Source: Terfezia claveryi (Eukaryota > Ascomycota > Pezizomycetes > Pezizales > Pezizaceae). Taken from it: DNA of 64,000 bases. Shown here one piece after another: positions 11,154-23,201 of this stretch (position 1 is the stretch's first letter; each line of letters starts with the position of its first letter). Where the stretch lies: the NCBI GenBank assembly GCA_015179025.1, contig WHUX01000006.1, positions 434,001 through 498,000 of the forward strand, written 5' to 3'. Below the pieces are notes generated by a model. It searched no databases and was not told where the DNA came from. It saw nothing but the letters and a program-made list of their open reading frames with translations. Made by a program: the position numbers and the translations under genes.

Positions 11154-12173
11154 TTAAACCTTCGTCATCATTTGCTCATGTTTCCTCTGCTCTCGCCTCT
11201 CTCTTCTTCTCGTTCCAGCACTTCCGCCACAGCAACAGCCAAACACCCAATAAATCATAGCCAACACCATAGCAAGCACTGCAGCCCAACTTAGTCCCAT
11301 AAACTTCCCGCCGTCATTGTCCGCCCAAACATTAACTTTCGGTCCCATGTATTCGTTGAACACATTCTTTAACTTGATTGAGATTACGGTAGCAATACCA
11401 GCACCTATTGCCAATGCCAACGCAGTGAGAATTGACAAAAGCCCAACTATTCCAGCAACGGCACGAGTCTCCATCCATCCAACCGTCAATCCTAGAAGGA
11501 CACAAAGCCCAGAAAGAGCAACTCCAATAATATAGCAGATGAACATGACCTTATATGCCACCGCTAGGGCCTTAGCCCCATCCTCCACGTCCGAGGGAAT
11601 TCCGAGGTCGTTGATCGTGTAATTTGAGATCAACTCCGTCTTGAAGATATCCATGGGGTTGAATGCATATAAACCATTGATGGGTGAGCAGTGGGTTACT
11701 TTTGTGCTATTTCCGGTTGCGGGTTTGGGTCCAGAACCGTCTGGGTCTCCGGTAAGAACCACAACGCCAGAGCAGTAATTCATGATGTGGGAATAGTAGT
11801 AGTCCTTGAGACCTAGCTCTTTGGCGGCTGTTTGTGCGAGCTCATCAATGATAGAGCTGGGGACTTGGTCGATGATGCTTTTCGGGATGTCATTGGTCTG
11901 TATGGGAAGGGAGGAAATGATGGAACTGTAATTGAGGTTGAGGCCGGAGGGTTTTATGTTGCTAGTGTCTAGCTGTTGAAAGTTAGATGACTGGAATCTT
12001 TCGATCTCCGGAGGTATGGGGATTGATCATAAAAGGGGGAACAAGAAACCTACCCGGAAGAGATAAACGGTCGGTAAGAAGCTGGGGTCTTTGCCAGCGA
12101 GCAAAACCATGAGAGACATCACGAAGGCTGCCGCCGACAACAGGACGGGAATAATGACACTCAGTCGGGCCAT
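11154..12173 (-). CDS. SUR7/PalI family membrane protein (312 aa)
   Basis: Exon 1 is 12173-12054 and exon 2 is 11972-11154. The 81-bp intron has a GTAGGT donor, a CTAAC branch and a CAG acceptor. The start at MARLSVIIPV puts the first membrane helix at residues ~5-27, followed by KDPSFLPTVYLF, typical of SUR7-family N-termini. A long extracellular loop follows with NYSSII, NYCSG and several N-glycosylation sites. Three further hydrophobic segments (about residues 180-205, 215-240 and 270-295) precede a Cys-Gly cluster (GCCCGG) and a basic tail (TRRRERREQRKH). The four-helix topology with one large outside loop fits eisosome/MCC proteins (SUR7) or the pH-sensing PalI family. By analogy it acts at the plasma membrane; which branch it belongs to is not decided. 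The frame is intact. Confidence 0.85.
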
Positions 12174-15100
12174 TTTGGCGATAGTGTATCGTCGAGGATA
12201 GTTTAAAGAGATTCGCAATCCTCTAGGGAGCTTCTTTCAAGCGCTTCAGGAAGACAGACAGTGTGTACTAAATGCTGCCGGTACTCAGTCTAGAAGCTTT
12301 TAGAGCAGTGAGGCCCCGTGGACTGAAGACCGGATGTTTCAAACGAAAGAGGAGGTAACCGGTGAAGTGGACTCTTCAATCGCCTTGTGCAGCGGATCAG
12401 ACTATATATAACACAATTTAAGGTTACGTTCCCTTCCAATCCGGAACTCCAATCCCCCTAAGGTATCTGTATCCCTATGATCGACACCGTCCTTGATGAG
12501 CTCCCGGCATGCTTCATTGGTGAGAGCTTTGGACTTGTTCTTGGTGGAGAAGTACTCAGGGTACGTGAGACAAAGTACTGCCGGGCCAACCAGGCAACTC
12601 CCGGGCATGCACTGCCATGCTTCATACGCAAGCAATTGGCCCTTGCCTGAAGATTGCTGACTTTAGGGTTGCGGGCATCCTCCCCGCTGCCACCCTTAGA
12701 ATCAAAAATTAAAAGTAAAGGCATCTTACATATCTTGAGTTGACGTTACCCCACCACGTATGTAGAATACGTGTGCCCTGAATTTTCCTTTATTGTGATG
12801 GATCCATGACGCGCAACGTGCAGGGGCTGAGTCCTAAATGCTATACCGAATGGGGCAGGGATACTCGGGCCTCGGCTGATGCCGAGGATTGGGTAAGGTC
12901 TGCCAAGGGCGATCGGCATGCCGTGAGCGAATGTCTCGCACCGAAGGGGGGTGGGGAATGTGCCGACACCGCTCATCATGAAAGAAATCGGATGCCTGAG
13001 TGAGATGCGGCCGCAGCATGCAACATTGACAATGTACTTGTCCTCCGACGTAAAGGAAAAATTCTCGCCGTGCATGCATGCATTCATCTCATCAGTACTG
13101 CCTGTATGCTGAGCCTCAGATGTGCAGTATTATGCATGGTAGAGCTTATCTCCAAACGCGGCCAACCAATGAGACCAGGATCGTATGTAGCTACTTATAA
13201 TTGGTGGATAATCAAGAGGATTGGTGACAGGCTAGTAGTTACATACTCTTCATAAGCCGTAGAAACTTGCGGATAAAGACTGCCCTTGGTTTTGCCAAAA
13301 GCTTTCACTCGCGATTACTTTCTTATGCACGGTATATATTCCAAGATGGTTAGCACCCAATAACACCAGAGTACCAACAACGTTAGAAGGTTTTCGCCGC
13401 TTAAATTCTACTTGGCGCCTATAGCCCTACACTTCTGATTCACGGTATATGGACATGTCAAATTCGTGCCGAGCCTGCTCAGCGTCTTATTAGCAACTAC
13501 TTTCTTATTCATGATTGCTTCAAAGTATTTATGTGTGATTGCACATTTCCATCTTTCAATTTGAATCCCAAGGCCTTGAGCAGTTATGCGAGCACTGACC
13601 AGTAAGGGAGGGAAAAACAATCAACATATACGGTAGCCACTGAGGATGAAGAACTTGGTAGTAGTCTTGCTAGGGAAGGTGTACAGGCTAAGTCTGGTAG
13701 GCAGGTATAGGTTGTATTGTCGGCTTTGAATTCGAGACTGTCGATTTGCTGTGCTTGGCATAGCCTCGAATAGGTTGAGGCAGTGAACTTCCTAATAGGG
13801 AAGTCTGCGGATTTCTTGGCAATATCATGTCACGAATGATGCGCCTGTTAATCTACTTCGCATGAAGGACTTTCCCACTCCTACTTTGTAACGATCCTCC
13901 GAAATTTAGCTCCTGGAGTGCGCTGCTGCAGAGAAATAGGTCTATGCAATTGAATGTCATAGGCTTTCCTCCTCCTGTGCCTGCACATCTATTATCTGTG
14001 TGTCGAAACATAGGCTACTTTTTGCAGTTGGATCATATCGCAATAAAATCAAAGATACTCACTCGCAGGAGATCATTGGGGATTCATAAGAATGCTAGGT
14101 AGATCAGTTCCAGCGGGGTGCCACGAAGCAAAAACCTAAGGAATCAATGACGTTGGAGCTGATAAACACAGGACGCACGTACTGTATGCTCGTACTATCT
14201 GCCGTCCATGGACAGGTGCAGAATTCAATTACGTCATTAAATCGTAAGTTAACTGAGCTGCGACTTTGGATACCAGAGGTCCTGCCTTATGGTCCTAGCG
14301 GAGATATTCCACGTAGCTCTCCTGCTCATGCTCATGCGTAGGCCGCAATCTTCCATCCAAAGAGAAGCTGGTATCAGAGATAGCACGAGTATCATGTATC
14401 AGCTGACATTCTCCTGGCCTTCTTTTGATTAGGAGCATCGGCAGCCAGCTGGTGTTCCCCGGCTTGCCCCCACGTATGGTTATTGTTCCACAAAACAACC
14501 TGGTTTCCCCACAGCGTCTGCACTAGGTTTCCATCTATGGTACGTACACGAAGTAACTTGTGCTCGCATGCATCAGCACTAGCGGAGTTCAGGGTGGTCT
14601 ATTCCATGATCATGATAAGGAACCAAGCAAATACTATGTGTGCACGGGGCCGGCGCTACACTACTTATGACTACTTTCAAGAAAGGAATATCGAAGGTTT
14701 TAGCAGCTCATTATTGTCGAGTTCTGAGCTTATGGGCTTATTCATACAAAATTTGCGGGAAGCAACTTTAAGCATTGAAGGAGGATTTCTAGCGTGATAT
14801 AAAAAAGGCGATATTAGTGGATGTTAAGAGGTTGATAAATCAGTGATAAGATTGCCTGTATGAGCTCCAAGCCCCTCCTCTTTACTGCTCTCGTACCTAC
14901 TCCTAGTTACTCCGGCATCTAACTGTTACAGCTGAAGTATCTTCAAATACCTCAATTTATGCTTCCAAATAATAATATTCCAACCTCGACTTCTATCAAT
15001 TCCTCCATAATCAGAGAATCCTCGCATTTACTGAACTACGTAGACCTGGCAATGTTTCAATAACCATTATTCAGTGAGATAGTTCCTTTCGCCGATTGTA

Positions 15101-16220
15101 TATTTGCTTCCCAAATGATATTTGACGACTCCTTGTTATTGACTGAGGCAGTTAATATCCATATATTGATAAGTTGTGCTTTTAACTCAGGTTTGTCCTG
15201 GAGCACTCTGAAGCGTTCCAGAAGGTTCAATGCGATTTGTGTACACATACCAAGCTTCAACTCTCTTGAAATCGCGGGGTACCAGTTTGACCTTATATTT
15301 CAATCACAACAACTATGGCGGAAGCGAAATCGATGCGGTACCCCACCATTGATCTTTGTACATTTTGGGATTTGATAGTTAGTCTATTCCAATGCCGTCG
15401 GGATGAGCAATCACCAATTTGTGGGGTTCAAATTTCCCGTCATTCCCGCCAGCACTCACTATACGCAGCATGAACATTATCAGGCTGCAACACGAGAGAA
15501 ATCTAGAGGCAAGAAGCGCAGGAGCTTTTGTCACATCGGGGTAAATAACCTCTGAGAGCGTTTGCTCTATCCTGGTTGCATCCGTTCGGCCTCGATCAGG
15601 TTGTGGGGTGAGTTCTTATAAGCTGAAGCCTACAATTCCAACGTACCGTAACTAAATGTGGGATTGGCTCCGCTCCGCCAGCAATGTCAACAGCAGGAAG
15701 GAATCCTCTATGAGGGACTATTCAACCAGACTACAATCGGGCTAGAAAAATAAATATACTCTACACGAGTTTATACTGCGTTCCCAACAAAGTAGTTGAG
15801 TTTCGAATTGATCTCTGGTACTCTAGTCCAGTATCCCTATATTCACATGACATTACCTATAGGATGCGAATTCAAGAGATATATTCTTCCCGAATACCTC
15901 AAACCAGGAACAGTTAAGATCACATAGATCCCAACCTTCTTCTGCCCGGACGGCCGGTTCGGGCCGAGGATACCGAAATCTCGTGGCATTCTTGCCAACA
16001 TGGGTTATATCTGGGCACTTATAATTTGGAGATTGAATGGGGCTTACCCACGAGGTCCGGTGCCACTACATTGCAAGCCAGTGTCGCAAGTTAAGCCTAC
16101 ATTTCGAGAGCATCGAGTTCGCCAAAAGTATCCATCGAGGATTCGCAAATATCGCTAATTGCGAGGGGCTCGGGTTGCTAGGATGTCGCTATTAATTGCC
16201 CCGGGAAGTCGAACGATACC
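12174..16220. other. Long gene-poor stretch
   Basis: About 4 kb without a gene I can support. A GC-rich patch at 12790-13080 holds a small palindrome (CCTCGGCTGATGCCGAGG, 12870-12887) and overlapping ORFs on both strands with no family. ORFs at 14295-14498 (-), 14483-14797 (+) and 15115-15375 (+) are unrecognised. A possible TATA element for the SUR7-family gene (ACTATATATAAC, 12402-12413) is about 230 bp upstream of its start. Confidence 0.4.
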
Positions 16221-16230
16221 TTATAAAAGG
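16221..16230 (+). promoter_or_regulatory. TATA box of the lactonase gene
   Basis: TTATAAAAGG lies about 130 bp upstream of the ATG at 16362, a usual spacing for a fungal core promoter plus 5' leader. A pyrimidine-rich stretch (TTCTTCTACTACATCTGTC) precedes the ATG. Confidence 0.55.
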
Positions 16231-16361
16231 AGGGAAGTAATTATATGGCTTGTTTGCGCGCCTTTGTGGCACCGTGAAACTCACCTGGAATTTCTTACGC
16301 ATTCCTTTGTTTTTCTCAAGTCCTATAAGTCGCATATTGTTCTTCTACTACATCTGTCGCC

Positions 16362-17641
16362 ATGAAGTTTTCTCTGCAACTCCCTCTCCTACTCATGGTA
16401 GCAGCAAAATGTCAGGCAGAAACCCGCAAGCTCCTCGTTAGCGCTTACTCTGGACAACTGACCACACTTGAATTTGATACTGTGGCGGGGACTCTCACCC
16501 CGTTATCTGTCAACCTTGAGGGTGCACCGAGGCCAGGCTGGCAGACACTGTTTAAGAATCCCTATGGGACAAACTTTATCCTCTCTAGCAGTGAGCTATG
16601 GGATGGGTTTAAGGATGGAGTAAAAGTGCTGTCTGTTGATGCCAATGGCACATTGGCATTGATAAGCAGAAGCAAACTGGGGACAGTCGTGACGGGTCCC
16701 GTTGCGTTAGCGGCCACCAAGAGTGGGTTGATAGTTTCAGCAAGTTAGTATGTAGCTTATCCCAGGCTTTGTTCTGAATATTTGACGGCTGGTTGGGGCT
16801 GATACAATGACATCATAGCTCCGGTGGAGTCAATACATTCTCAATGAATCCATCCACTGGTGTTCTCGTTATGGAGCCTTTGAACACCTTCCGCTACAAT
16901 CTCACCGCTCCGGGGCCCAACCCTAAGCGCCAGGAAGCCGCTCACCCACACCACGTCATCATCGACCCGACAGAGAAATTTGCGTTAGTTCCAGATCTCG
17001 GTGCAGATCACATTCACATCTACTCCATCTGTCCCGACGGATTAAGCGAGCTCGCTCCGGTGCCTGTCCCGCCTGGTTCGGGTCCCCGCCATGGAGTATT
17101 CAGTCCGGCAGGAGAATACTATTACCAAGTGAACGAACTCGCCAACAGAGTTGATGTATTCTCTGTGGCATATAACCCTAACATCGTACTTACTCCGGTC
17201 CAAAATATTTCCACATATCCCACTGGAATAACCCCCCCGCTGTATCCCGTGCCTATAGCGGGAGAAATTCAAATCTCGGGTGACAGTAAATACCTTTATA
17301 CTTCGAACAGAGGCGATAAGACATTCCCTAATGCGAGAGTTGCACCTTCCCCGTCTAATGAGACCACCCAGTCGGACTCGATCACGGCATACACGGTTGA
17401 TGCGTATGGACAGCTCACTTTCTTGGAGCAGTTCCCTGTTGCCGGGTTAACTCCTAGGCATTTTTCGCTGGAGCCTACGAATGGTGGGGAGTATGTTGCT
17501 GTCGCTACACAGGATACTGGAAGGGTCGCGGTGTATCAGCGGGACAAAGTAACAGGAAAATTTGGGACCGCACCGTTCGCCAGCATTGATATGGCCACGT
17601 GGGGGGCATCGCAACCGCCTTGTGTGATTTGGTTGGATTGA
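16362..17641 (+). CDS. Secreted seven-bladed lactonase (carboxy-cis,cis-muconate cyclase / 6-phosphogluconolactonase-like), 402 aa
   Basis: Exons 16362-16747 and 16819-17641 join over a 71-bp intron (GTATGT donor, TAG acceptor) to read SASY|SGGVNTFSM. The intronless frame would stop at once because a TAG spans the donor. Residues 1-19 (MKFSLQLPLLLMVAAKCQA) form a signal peptide. Repeated blade-like units follow, with AHPHHVIIDPTEKFALVPDL, GPRHGVFSPAGEYYYQVNEL, SGDSKYLYTSNRG and GLTPRHFSLEPTNGGEYVAV. This HPH / PRH / YTSNRG order is characteristic of the lactonase seven-bladed beta-propeller family. Secreted fungal members are annotated as muconate-lactonizing or phosphogluconolactonase-like; the true substrate cannot be told from sequence. 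Length is normal and the frame is intact. Confidence 0.88.
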
Positions 17642-17902
17642 GGGTAATTGCTACGCTTTGAGGTAGTCTCGTTCAACACAATCATTGTGGTGTTTTGATG
17701 TGTGTAGGAGTCTGTGGATATGAGATGTGGTTAGTATGGACATGCGTAAATTGGAACGCGAAATGTTTGGTATTGTATATAGGAATATAAAATATTCATG
17801 ATAGTTTTGCTTACGCATGTATGTATGCATTTACGAAATGTAATATCGAATAAACCTACTGTATCATGATAGTACGCTTTACCATTCATGACCATGTGAT
17901 AT

Positions 17903-18370
17903 TTGTCTCTAACAAGCTTGCTGCTGGTTTCTTACACTCATCACCAACCTCACTCGTTCCAATGTCAATTCCGCTGGTACCTCATGCTGGACCCAATGCA
18001 CAAACAACAAGCCAAAAACCTCGAGCAACCTCTGTTTTGCAACTGCAGAACTCTGGAAAGCGTCCACCACTATCAAAGACGGATTCCGAAGGACCTGATG
18101 TGGCACAAGATGTTGTACACTTCAATGCCTTACGTCAGAATACTCCAATCTAAAGGCATCAATCAATACACCGGGAAATTCAAACTGGCAACTACCTCCT
18201 GAGTCCAAATACCCGACCTGCCAGCAGGCACAGAAGATGAAGGTTCCGACCTTAAGATTTTAGATGATGAGGAGGAGGTGGATGGAAGTGATGATGAGCA
18301 GGGAGACTATATTACTGAAGAAGAGGCTGTTCAATATGCTCAGATTACGCTTGGGGAGATGATCGTGTAA
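17903..18370 (+). pseudogene. ORF with acidic tail interrupted by an in-frame TGA
   Basis: The frame from 17903 runs to a TGA at 18200-18202 and then stays open to 18370. The last 50 codons encode an acidic tail (ILDDEEEVDGSDDEQGDY, then TEEEAVQYAQITLGEMIV). One stop in an otherwise coding-like, strongly acidic frame suggests a nonsense mutation (for example CGA to TGA) in a former gene, perhaps a transposon or nuclear protein. No family is recognised. An internal start after the stop is possible but unlikely. Confidence 0.4.
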
Positions 18371-18580
18371 CTAAATATCAATTATGCCACTGTCGGCGTC
18401 TTTCCCAAAATTCTTTTATAAGACAAGTCTCGTGTTTAAGCTAGTATCATATATAAGACAGTAAATTCAAGGACCCTCCGACCGCCCGTTTGTGAATAAG
18501 ACAGCATTCTTACTTGCGAATTAATACGGTATATGATTCCAGAAGAGAAAAAGTGTTCCTAGAAACAAAAAGAGTTCCCC

Positions 18581-18606
18581 CCAAGCCCCTTCGGAATGGG
18601 GCTTGG
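18581..18606. other. Perfect 9-bp hairpin
   Basis: CCAAGCCCC (18581-18589) pairs perfectly with GGGGCTTGG (18598-18606) across an 8-nt loop. It lies about 35 bp beyond the end of the tRNA-like element at 18641-18718. Confidence 0.6.
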
Positions 18607-18640
18607 AGGTAATCTCGCCTGCTACTCTAATATTTTTGAT

Positions 18641-18718
18641 GGTTAAGGGAGTCGAACCCTCGCAGGATGAGGCCCAGTCCCTGTGACCTAGCGGATTATA
18701 CCGCTAGGCCACTGGGGA
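18641..18718 (-). other. tRNA-like sequence with A- and B-box signatures (degenerate tRNA or SINE head)
   Basis: On the minus strand an A-box-like TGGCCTAGCGG is followed by a perfect B box in GAGGGTTCGACTCCC, which forms a T arm. The D-arm region contains an 8-bp inverted repeat (CCTAGCGG..CCGCTAGG) instead of a normal D loop, A box to B box is about 9 nt longer than in a class I tRNA, and the 7 nt on each end do not pair as an acceptor stem. It is therefore more likely a tRNA-derived pseudogene or a Pol III-driven SINE head than a working tRNA. No anticodon is assigned. Confidence 0.4.
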
Positions 18719-18719
18719 G

Positions 18720-21525
18720 TGGGGTTGATAGTTTGCTGGGCGCTGGCATTATCAATAGGAGATCGCGGCCTAGGTTTATCAAACGAAGAACCTATCTCTG
18801 TGACACAGTCACCGGTCTGTGCTACGCACGAAGATGGTAACGGAATATCACTCAATGGATTGCATTGCGAACTACCTTTATGAACCACCGCACAAAGGCA
18901 ACTCCAGTGCTCTCTAGATCATCCTCCAGCATGCGATAGGTATGAAGGGATCATGGCAGCCGGGGCTCGGAGGAAGCGCCGATGGTAGCCCTTAAGTACA
19001 GAACAATCCTTAAACTTGTAATATTTACATGTGTAACGTGCGTAGCATTGCAGAGAAATCGATTTGCAAGGCTTCTTGAAGATTGTAGAGAATAGCGGGG
19101 GTAGGTGACTCGAGACGTGTAGAGAATATCATTAAATTCGATTGTAGAAATAAACATCCTGAGTTGAAAATTGCCAATCAAAGTAACGAGCATATGCGAG
19201 GTCAGTCAACCAGACCGTTCGGCGAATAGCCTACAAATTTCTCCTCGAACTGTGAAAGGTTGTCTCCGTGGTAGATACGACATGGCGGCTACTATGCTGC
19301 ATATATAGTCATTTAGGTTGCATATGTGCGCCGGACTTCCATTAGCATTACCTTGATTCATGTTTGGTTAGGTTTAGCTAGCACTTAGAGAAGACAAGCT
19401 TCATATACACATCGAAGCAGCGTACAGTCACCTCCAATCTTCGCATAAGGCGTACATACATCCATATATAAGTGTAGTAGATACATATCCGTATATTCTC
19501 TGCTCTAGGTCAGTTGGGGAAGACTGAGAAAGATATATTGTAGCAAGTCTAGGCCGATAACTATTTGGGATTAAACAAAAAATGATTACGAAAAGCGCTG
19601 CAAGTTTTGGTTTGATATACTCGCTGGTACATAGTCACGACAAACAGAACACATATCACACAAGCGAATCGATATCACTGGTTCAATTTCGTTTTCTGTT
19701 CAGCTCAGACAAGGCCACCGGGTTGGAGATGTTACACTACGATAGCTACACGTCGTTGCGTACGGATTACATAAATGCCTACAACATCTAGGCTTTACTC
19801 CAAACAAGGCCCGAGTACAAAACACTCGGCTGGAATTATAGTAGTCTGGTTGGCATGGAGAATGCTGTGGTGTGTTACAGTCTTGTACTTTGTGCACATG
19901 GGGAAATTTTTTTTTTTTTAATACTCATTACTCCTATGCGGTCCCGTTAGGGGCTGCACATGGGCAAACATTGAGTGCCCTCGCCAAGTTGATAGATACT
20001 AGGTAGATCTAGCAATGGTTAAGAGTATGTATAGTCTTGTTGTACGTGCCTAGACTTTCTGGGTTCTTATACATACCCGATTTCGCACTAGGAACCTCCC
20101 TTCCATCAGTGCATCCTCCAATCGCTGAGCGGAAGACGCGGCCAGTCTCGAGGGAAATCCAGGCACTTAGCGAGCTCGAGGGGGTTTAACTCTTTGTCAA
20201 CCAGGCTGACAGCTGTCATGAATCCTGCTTCCCACATGCTTGGCCAAAGACATTTACGAAAGAAGTTATCAATGCCTGGGGCATCTTCACTCGCTGTTAC
20301 AAGACCCATATAGCTAATACCTCATCTTTTAGTTACCTGCTGCTATCATAACTACAAATACCTACCTACTCTTCACTTCAACTGTAAGGCCCATCAGTTT
20401 TGGTTCCGTCAGTCCCATGGTTCCGGCCCGGCCCGAAGCTCCGGATTAAGTACAATGCATGTACCTAATTACAACTCTTACTTGACTATATGATGTATAG
20501 CTCTAGGATATTGATTTTCGCCCAAGGCTGTTATGATACGAGAACGGCTGTTTTTCAAGGAATTTTTAAAAATCACCACAACAGAACATATAACAGCCTG
20601 ATTTCGTTAGTATAGGATCATAATAACAGGTGCTTAAGGTAATTGCTTGCTTATTTGAACCCTGGGGGGTTTTGTTGGGGAGGAACCCTTGGTGGTTTTT
20701 GATGTGAAACTGATAGAACTAATGGCACGGGACTACTGTGCTTCTGGTAATTTCAGCAACATTGACGAGAACCCGAAAACTACCAGAAATCAACGAACTA
20801 ACTTTGTATTCTCAAAAGCGAAGAAGAATCTCCACATTGAAACCTATTTCATAAGGATCAAGTTACCTAATAATACTCTGGGGAGGTTATATGGTGTTGA
20901 TGACTGTGGTGTTGTCAGTTATACGAATACAATGCCCATTGTAGGATCCAATTACCTCACTTCGAGATTTTTTTTTGGATTTTTTTTTAAAAAATAAAAA
21001 TACTCATTACCGCCTTGTCAGTTTAAGGATACCTAATACACCTAACAGGGACCGTTATACTACTAGAGTACCTCAGTGAGCGTGTTAACCATCCACCTAC
21101 GGTATTTTTACGCTCGGATATCACCTTTACTGCATAAGCTCGATCTGTTTACTCCGTAGACTGACAAGGAACGTTGTTCGCCAGTGGATGCGGTACTCCT
21201 ATTCGGTATGAGGAGCCGCCCCCGAAACCCGGAGGGATTCATGTTTAATCTTCCGGGTCCGGCACGCGAAGTACACTCAAGTGCCAAAATGGCAAAAGCA
21301 AAAGTCAACTTGAAACATAAATCTCAAGGGCCTATTGGCCGGGAAACATGTTTAGCCTCACTTCGAGCTCTGCTTGGGAATTGAGTTTATTTTTTTGGTA
21401 ATGTCTAGTAACCGGCGGTCGACCTAAGGCTTTGACTAGATGTACGATTGCTGAGACAACCAGTCGAATCAACGAAAAAAGCCCATAAATGTCTTTTTTC
21501 TCTGTTGTCTGTGGAATATGGTTTC
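18720..21525. other. Repeat-rich intergenic stretch
   Basis: No gene is supported. Besides the retroelement tail at 19906-19955, there is an imperfect inverted repeat at about 20527-20632 (CTGTTATGATACGA against CTGTTATTATGATCC on the other strand). A T-rich, GAGTA-ending block at 20968-21013 resembles the tail element. The ORF at 20689-20997 has no recognised domain and its 3' end is this low-complexity tract. Confidence 0.4.
19906..19955 (-). mobile_element. 3' tail of the same retroelement family as 4193-4252
   Basis: On the minus strand the block CCTAACGGGACCGCATAGG, followed by AGTAATGAGTATT, leads into about 13 A residues. It matches the plus-strand block at 4193-4252 for about 45 bases; sequences further upstream in the two copies do not match. 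Confidence 0.6.
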
Positions 21526-22118
21526 GTGAGTACTGGAGAGTGTACGGAGGCTCACACCAGAAGTCTTTTCCCCTTTCCTTTTTGGGAATCTTGCATATGC
21601 AACGCTATGTACGGTATGCAACTTGCCATTATTCAGCTCCAAAATGGGCTGCAATGGCAATTAGTGATGAGTTTTACCTTTACTATTGCCTTAATCTACT
21701 ATTGCCTGTGCTCTGCCCTGAATATATGCCTTGAATATACAGTACCTAAATAGCTTATTACCTCCGTAATATGTCTGGTGGAGTGTGCCAAGGCTACTGC
21801 ATTGGTGATACATATGCATGGCATATCCGCATAGGCTTGGCATCCTTGGCATACTTTAGTGGACACTGCATATGGCAACCCAGGACAATTAAGATGCTCT
21901 GCACCCCAAAAAGCTGCTGGGTAGGAGGCGAGTCTGGAGGCGAGCAACAGTAAAGGCAAAATAAATTGTTATATGGCCGGTATATAATGCATTTTATCAT
22001 TAGAACCCATTTTGGAGCCGAATAATGCCAAGCTGCATGCGGTGCATAGGCATTGCATATGCAAGATTCCCAAAAGGAAAGGGGAAAATACTTTTGGTGT
22101 GAGCCTCCGTATACTCAC
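21526..22118. mobile_element. Fold-back (long inverted repeat) element
   Basis: The left arm (21526-21648) and right arm (22006-22118) are inverted copies of about 115-120 bp. Shared landmarks are TACGGAGGCTCACACC, TTTTCCCCTTTCC, GGGAATCTTGCATATGC and TTATTC.GCTCCAAAATGGG. Similarity continues more weakly inward (CTTTACTATTGCC against CTTTACTGTTGCT) to about 21693 and 21938. A third, diverged partial copy lies at about 22655-22735. No protein is encoded between the arms, so this is a non-autonomous MITE or fold-back element. Confidence 0.75.
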
Positions 22119-22364
22119 CCATATATAACCAAATATATAAGGCCAATTTGTGTTGCGATTGCTACTAGGATTGCTGCTTAGGTAGCCGCTGAGTACAGCC
22201 TGTACCACTGCCCAATTTTCATGGGGTTTTGGCACTTGACAATAAAAAGCAAAGAAATTCGTGGCAGCCCAATTATGTAGAGAGTTGCGTATGCGTGAAG
22301 TCTCTGCATGTTGGCCCAGTCAGGCCAGTCAGGCCGGCTAGCTCAACTCTATATATCTCCAGCG

Positions 22365-22590
22365 ATGGCTCCCGTTTATTCTCCAACTATCATTCGCCAG
22401 CCATGCTCTTCGCTCAATCCTCCTCCTCACGCTATTGATCTTGTGATCTCTTGGAGAGGCAATTGCTGTTATTCAACGGCAACTGGGAATCACCCCCAGA
22501 CACATCCGGAATCTCCACAACGAAGTTTCAGAAAAGGGGTGGTTGCCTTGCAGTCTAATATCTCATCTGAATTCACTCTGCGCCAGCTGA
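22365..22590 (+). pseudogene. N-terminal fragment of a DDE transposase (HTH region)
   Basis: MAPVYSPTIIRQPCSS, then NPPPHAIDLVISW, begins at 22365. After a one-base frameshift near 22447 the sequence reads LGEAIAVIQRQLGITPRHIR, then NLHNEVSEKGWLP, and stops at 22588-22590. The segment looks like a resolvase/Psq-type helix-turn-helix that opens fungal Tc1/pogo transposases. It sits between the fold-back arms and their third partial copy, which suggests a shredded TIR element. Confidence 0.5.
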
Positions 22591-22735
22591 GAGAGCATTG
22601 TATATAGGTACTGTACGGAGTAGATAGCCAATAATGTTTTGGTGCACATGACAAGTAGTTATGTGTGCATATCAATGCATATGCATGAATATGCGTCATT
22701 TCCCAAATAGGAAGGTGGAAAAGACTTTGTGATAC

Positions 22736-23201
22736 CTATGCCGTCATTGGGCTTCGGATCATGCATCAGAAGCGGCGCGAGGCTGGTATATAAGTCGTTA
22801 AAGATGATTGTCTACCCTTCGTACGGAGTACTTTCCAAGTATCTCTCTTGGACAGCCCCACATGTCCAAAGATACTCCTTTCACCCAATTCTATCCGTAA
22901 AGGGAACACATTTCTGTTGTCTACCTGGGAAAGATCGGGTAATTTGGGTGAGTCTGCATGTACTCGTGAATCCGTCGCTTACCGGTGATTAGCGACGGCT
23001 TGGTTGTTTGAGATATATCGATGGCATGGCATAGAGAGGATTCCATTCTAACTTCTACGTAGGCAAGCTGTTGCTTGATTTCTACCAAATCCAACTTGAC
23101 TAAAAGAAGTATATATCATATCGCCTTAGAGAGATCGGCTGGCCGAATGTGGATTCATATACGAAGCTTTCTCACTCCACCCTCAATATTACGGTACCGG
23201 C
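22736..23201. other. Upstream region of the ankyrin gene
   Basis: No gene is seen. It contains a GTACGGAGTA palindrome-like motif (22821-22830) of a kind that recurs in this window. No clear TATA box or ATG for the downstream N-terminal domain was found. Confidence 0.35.
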
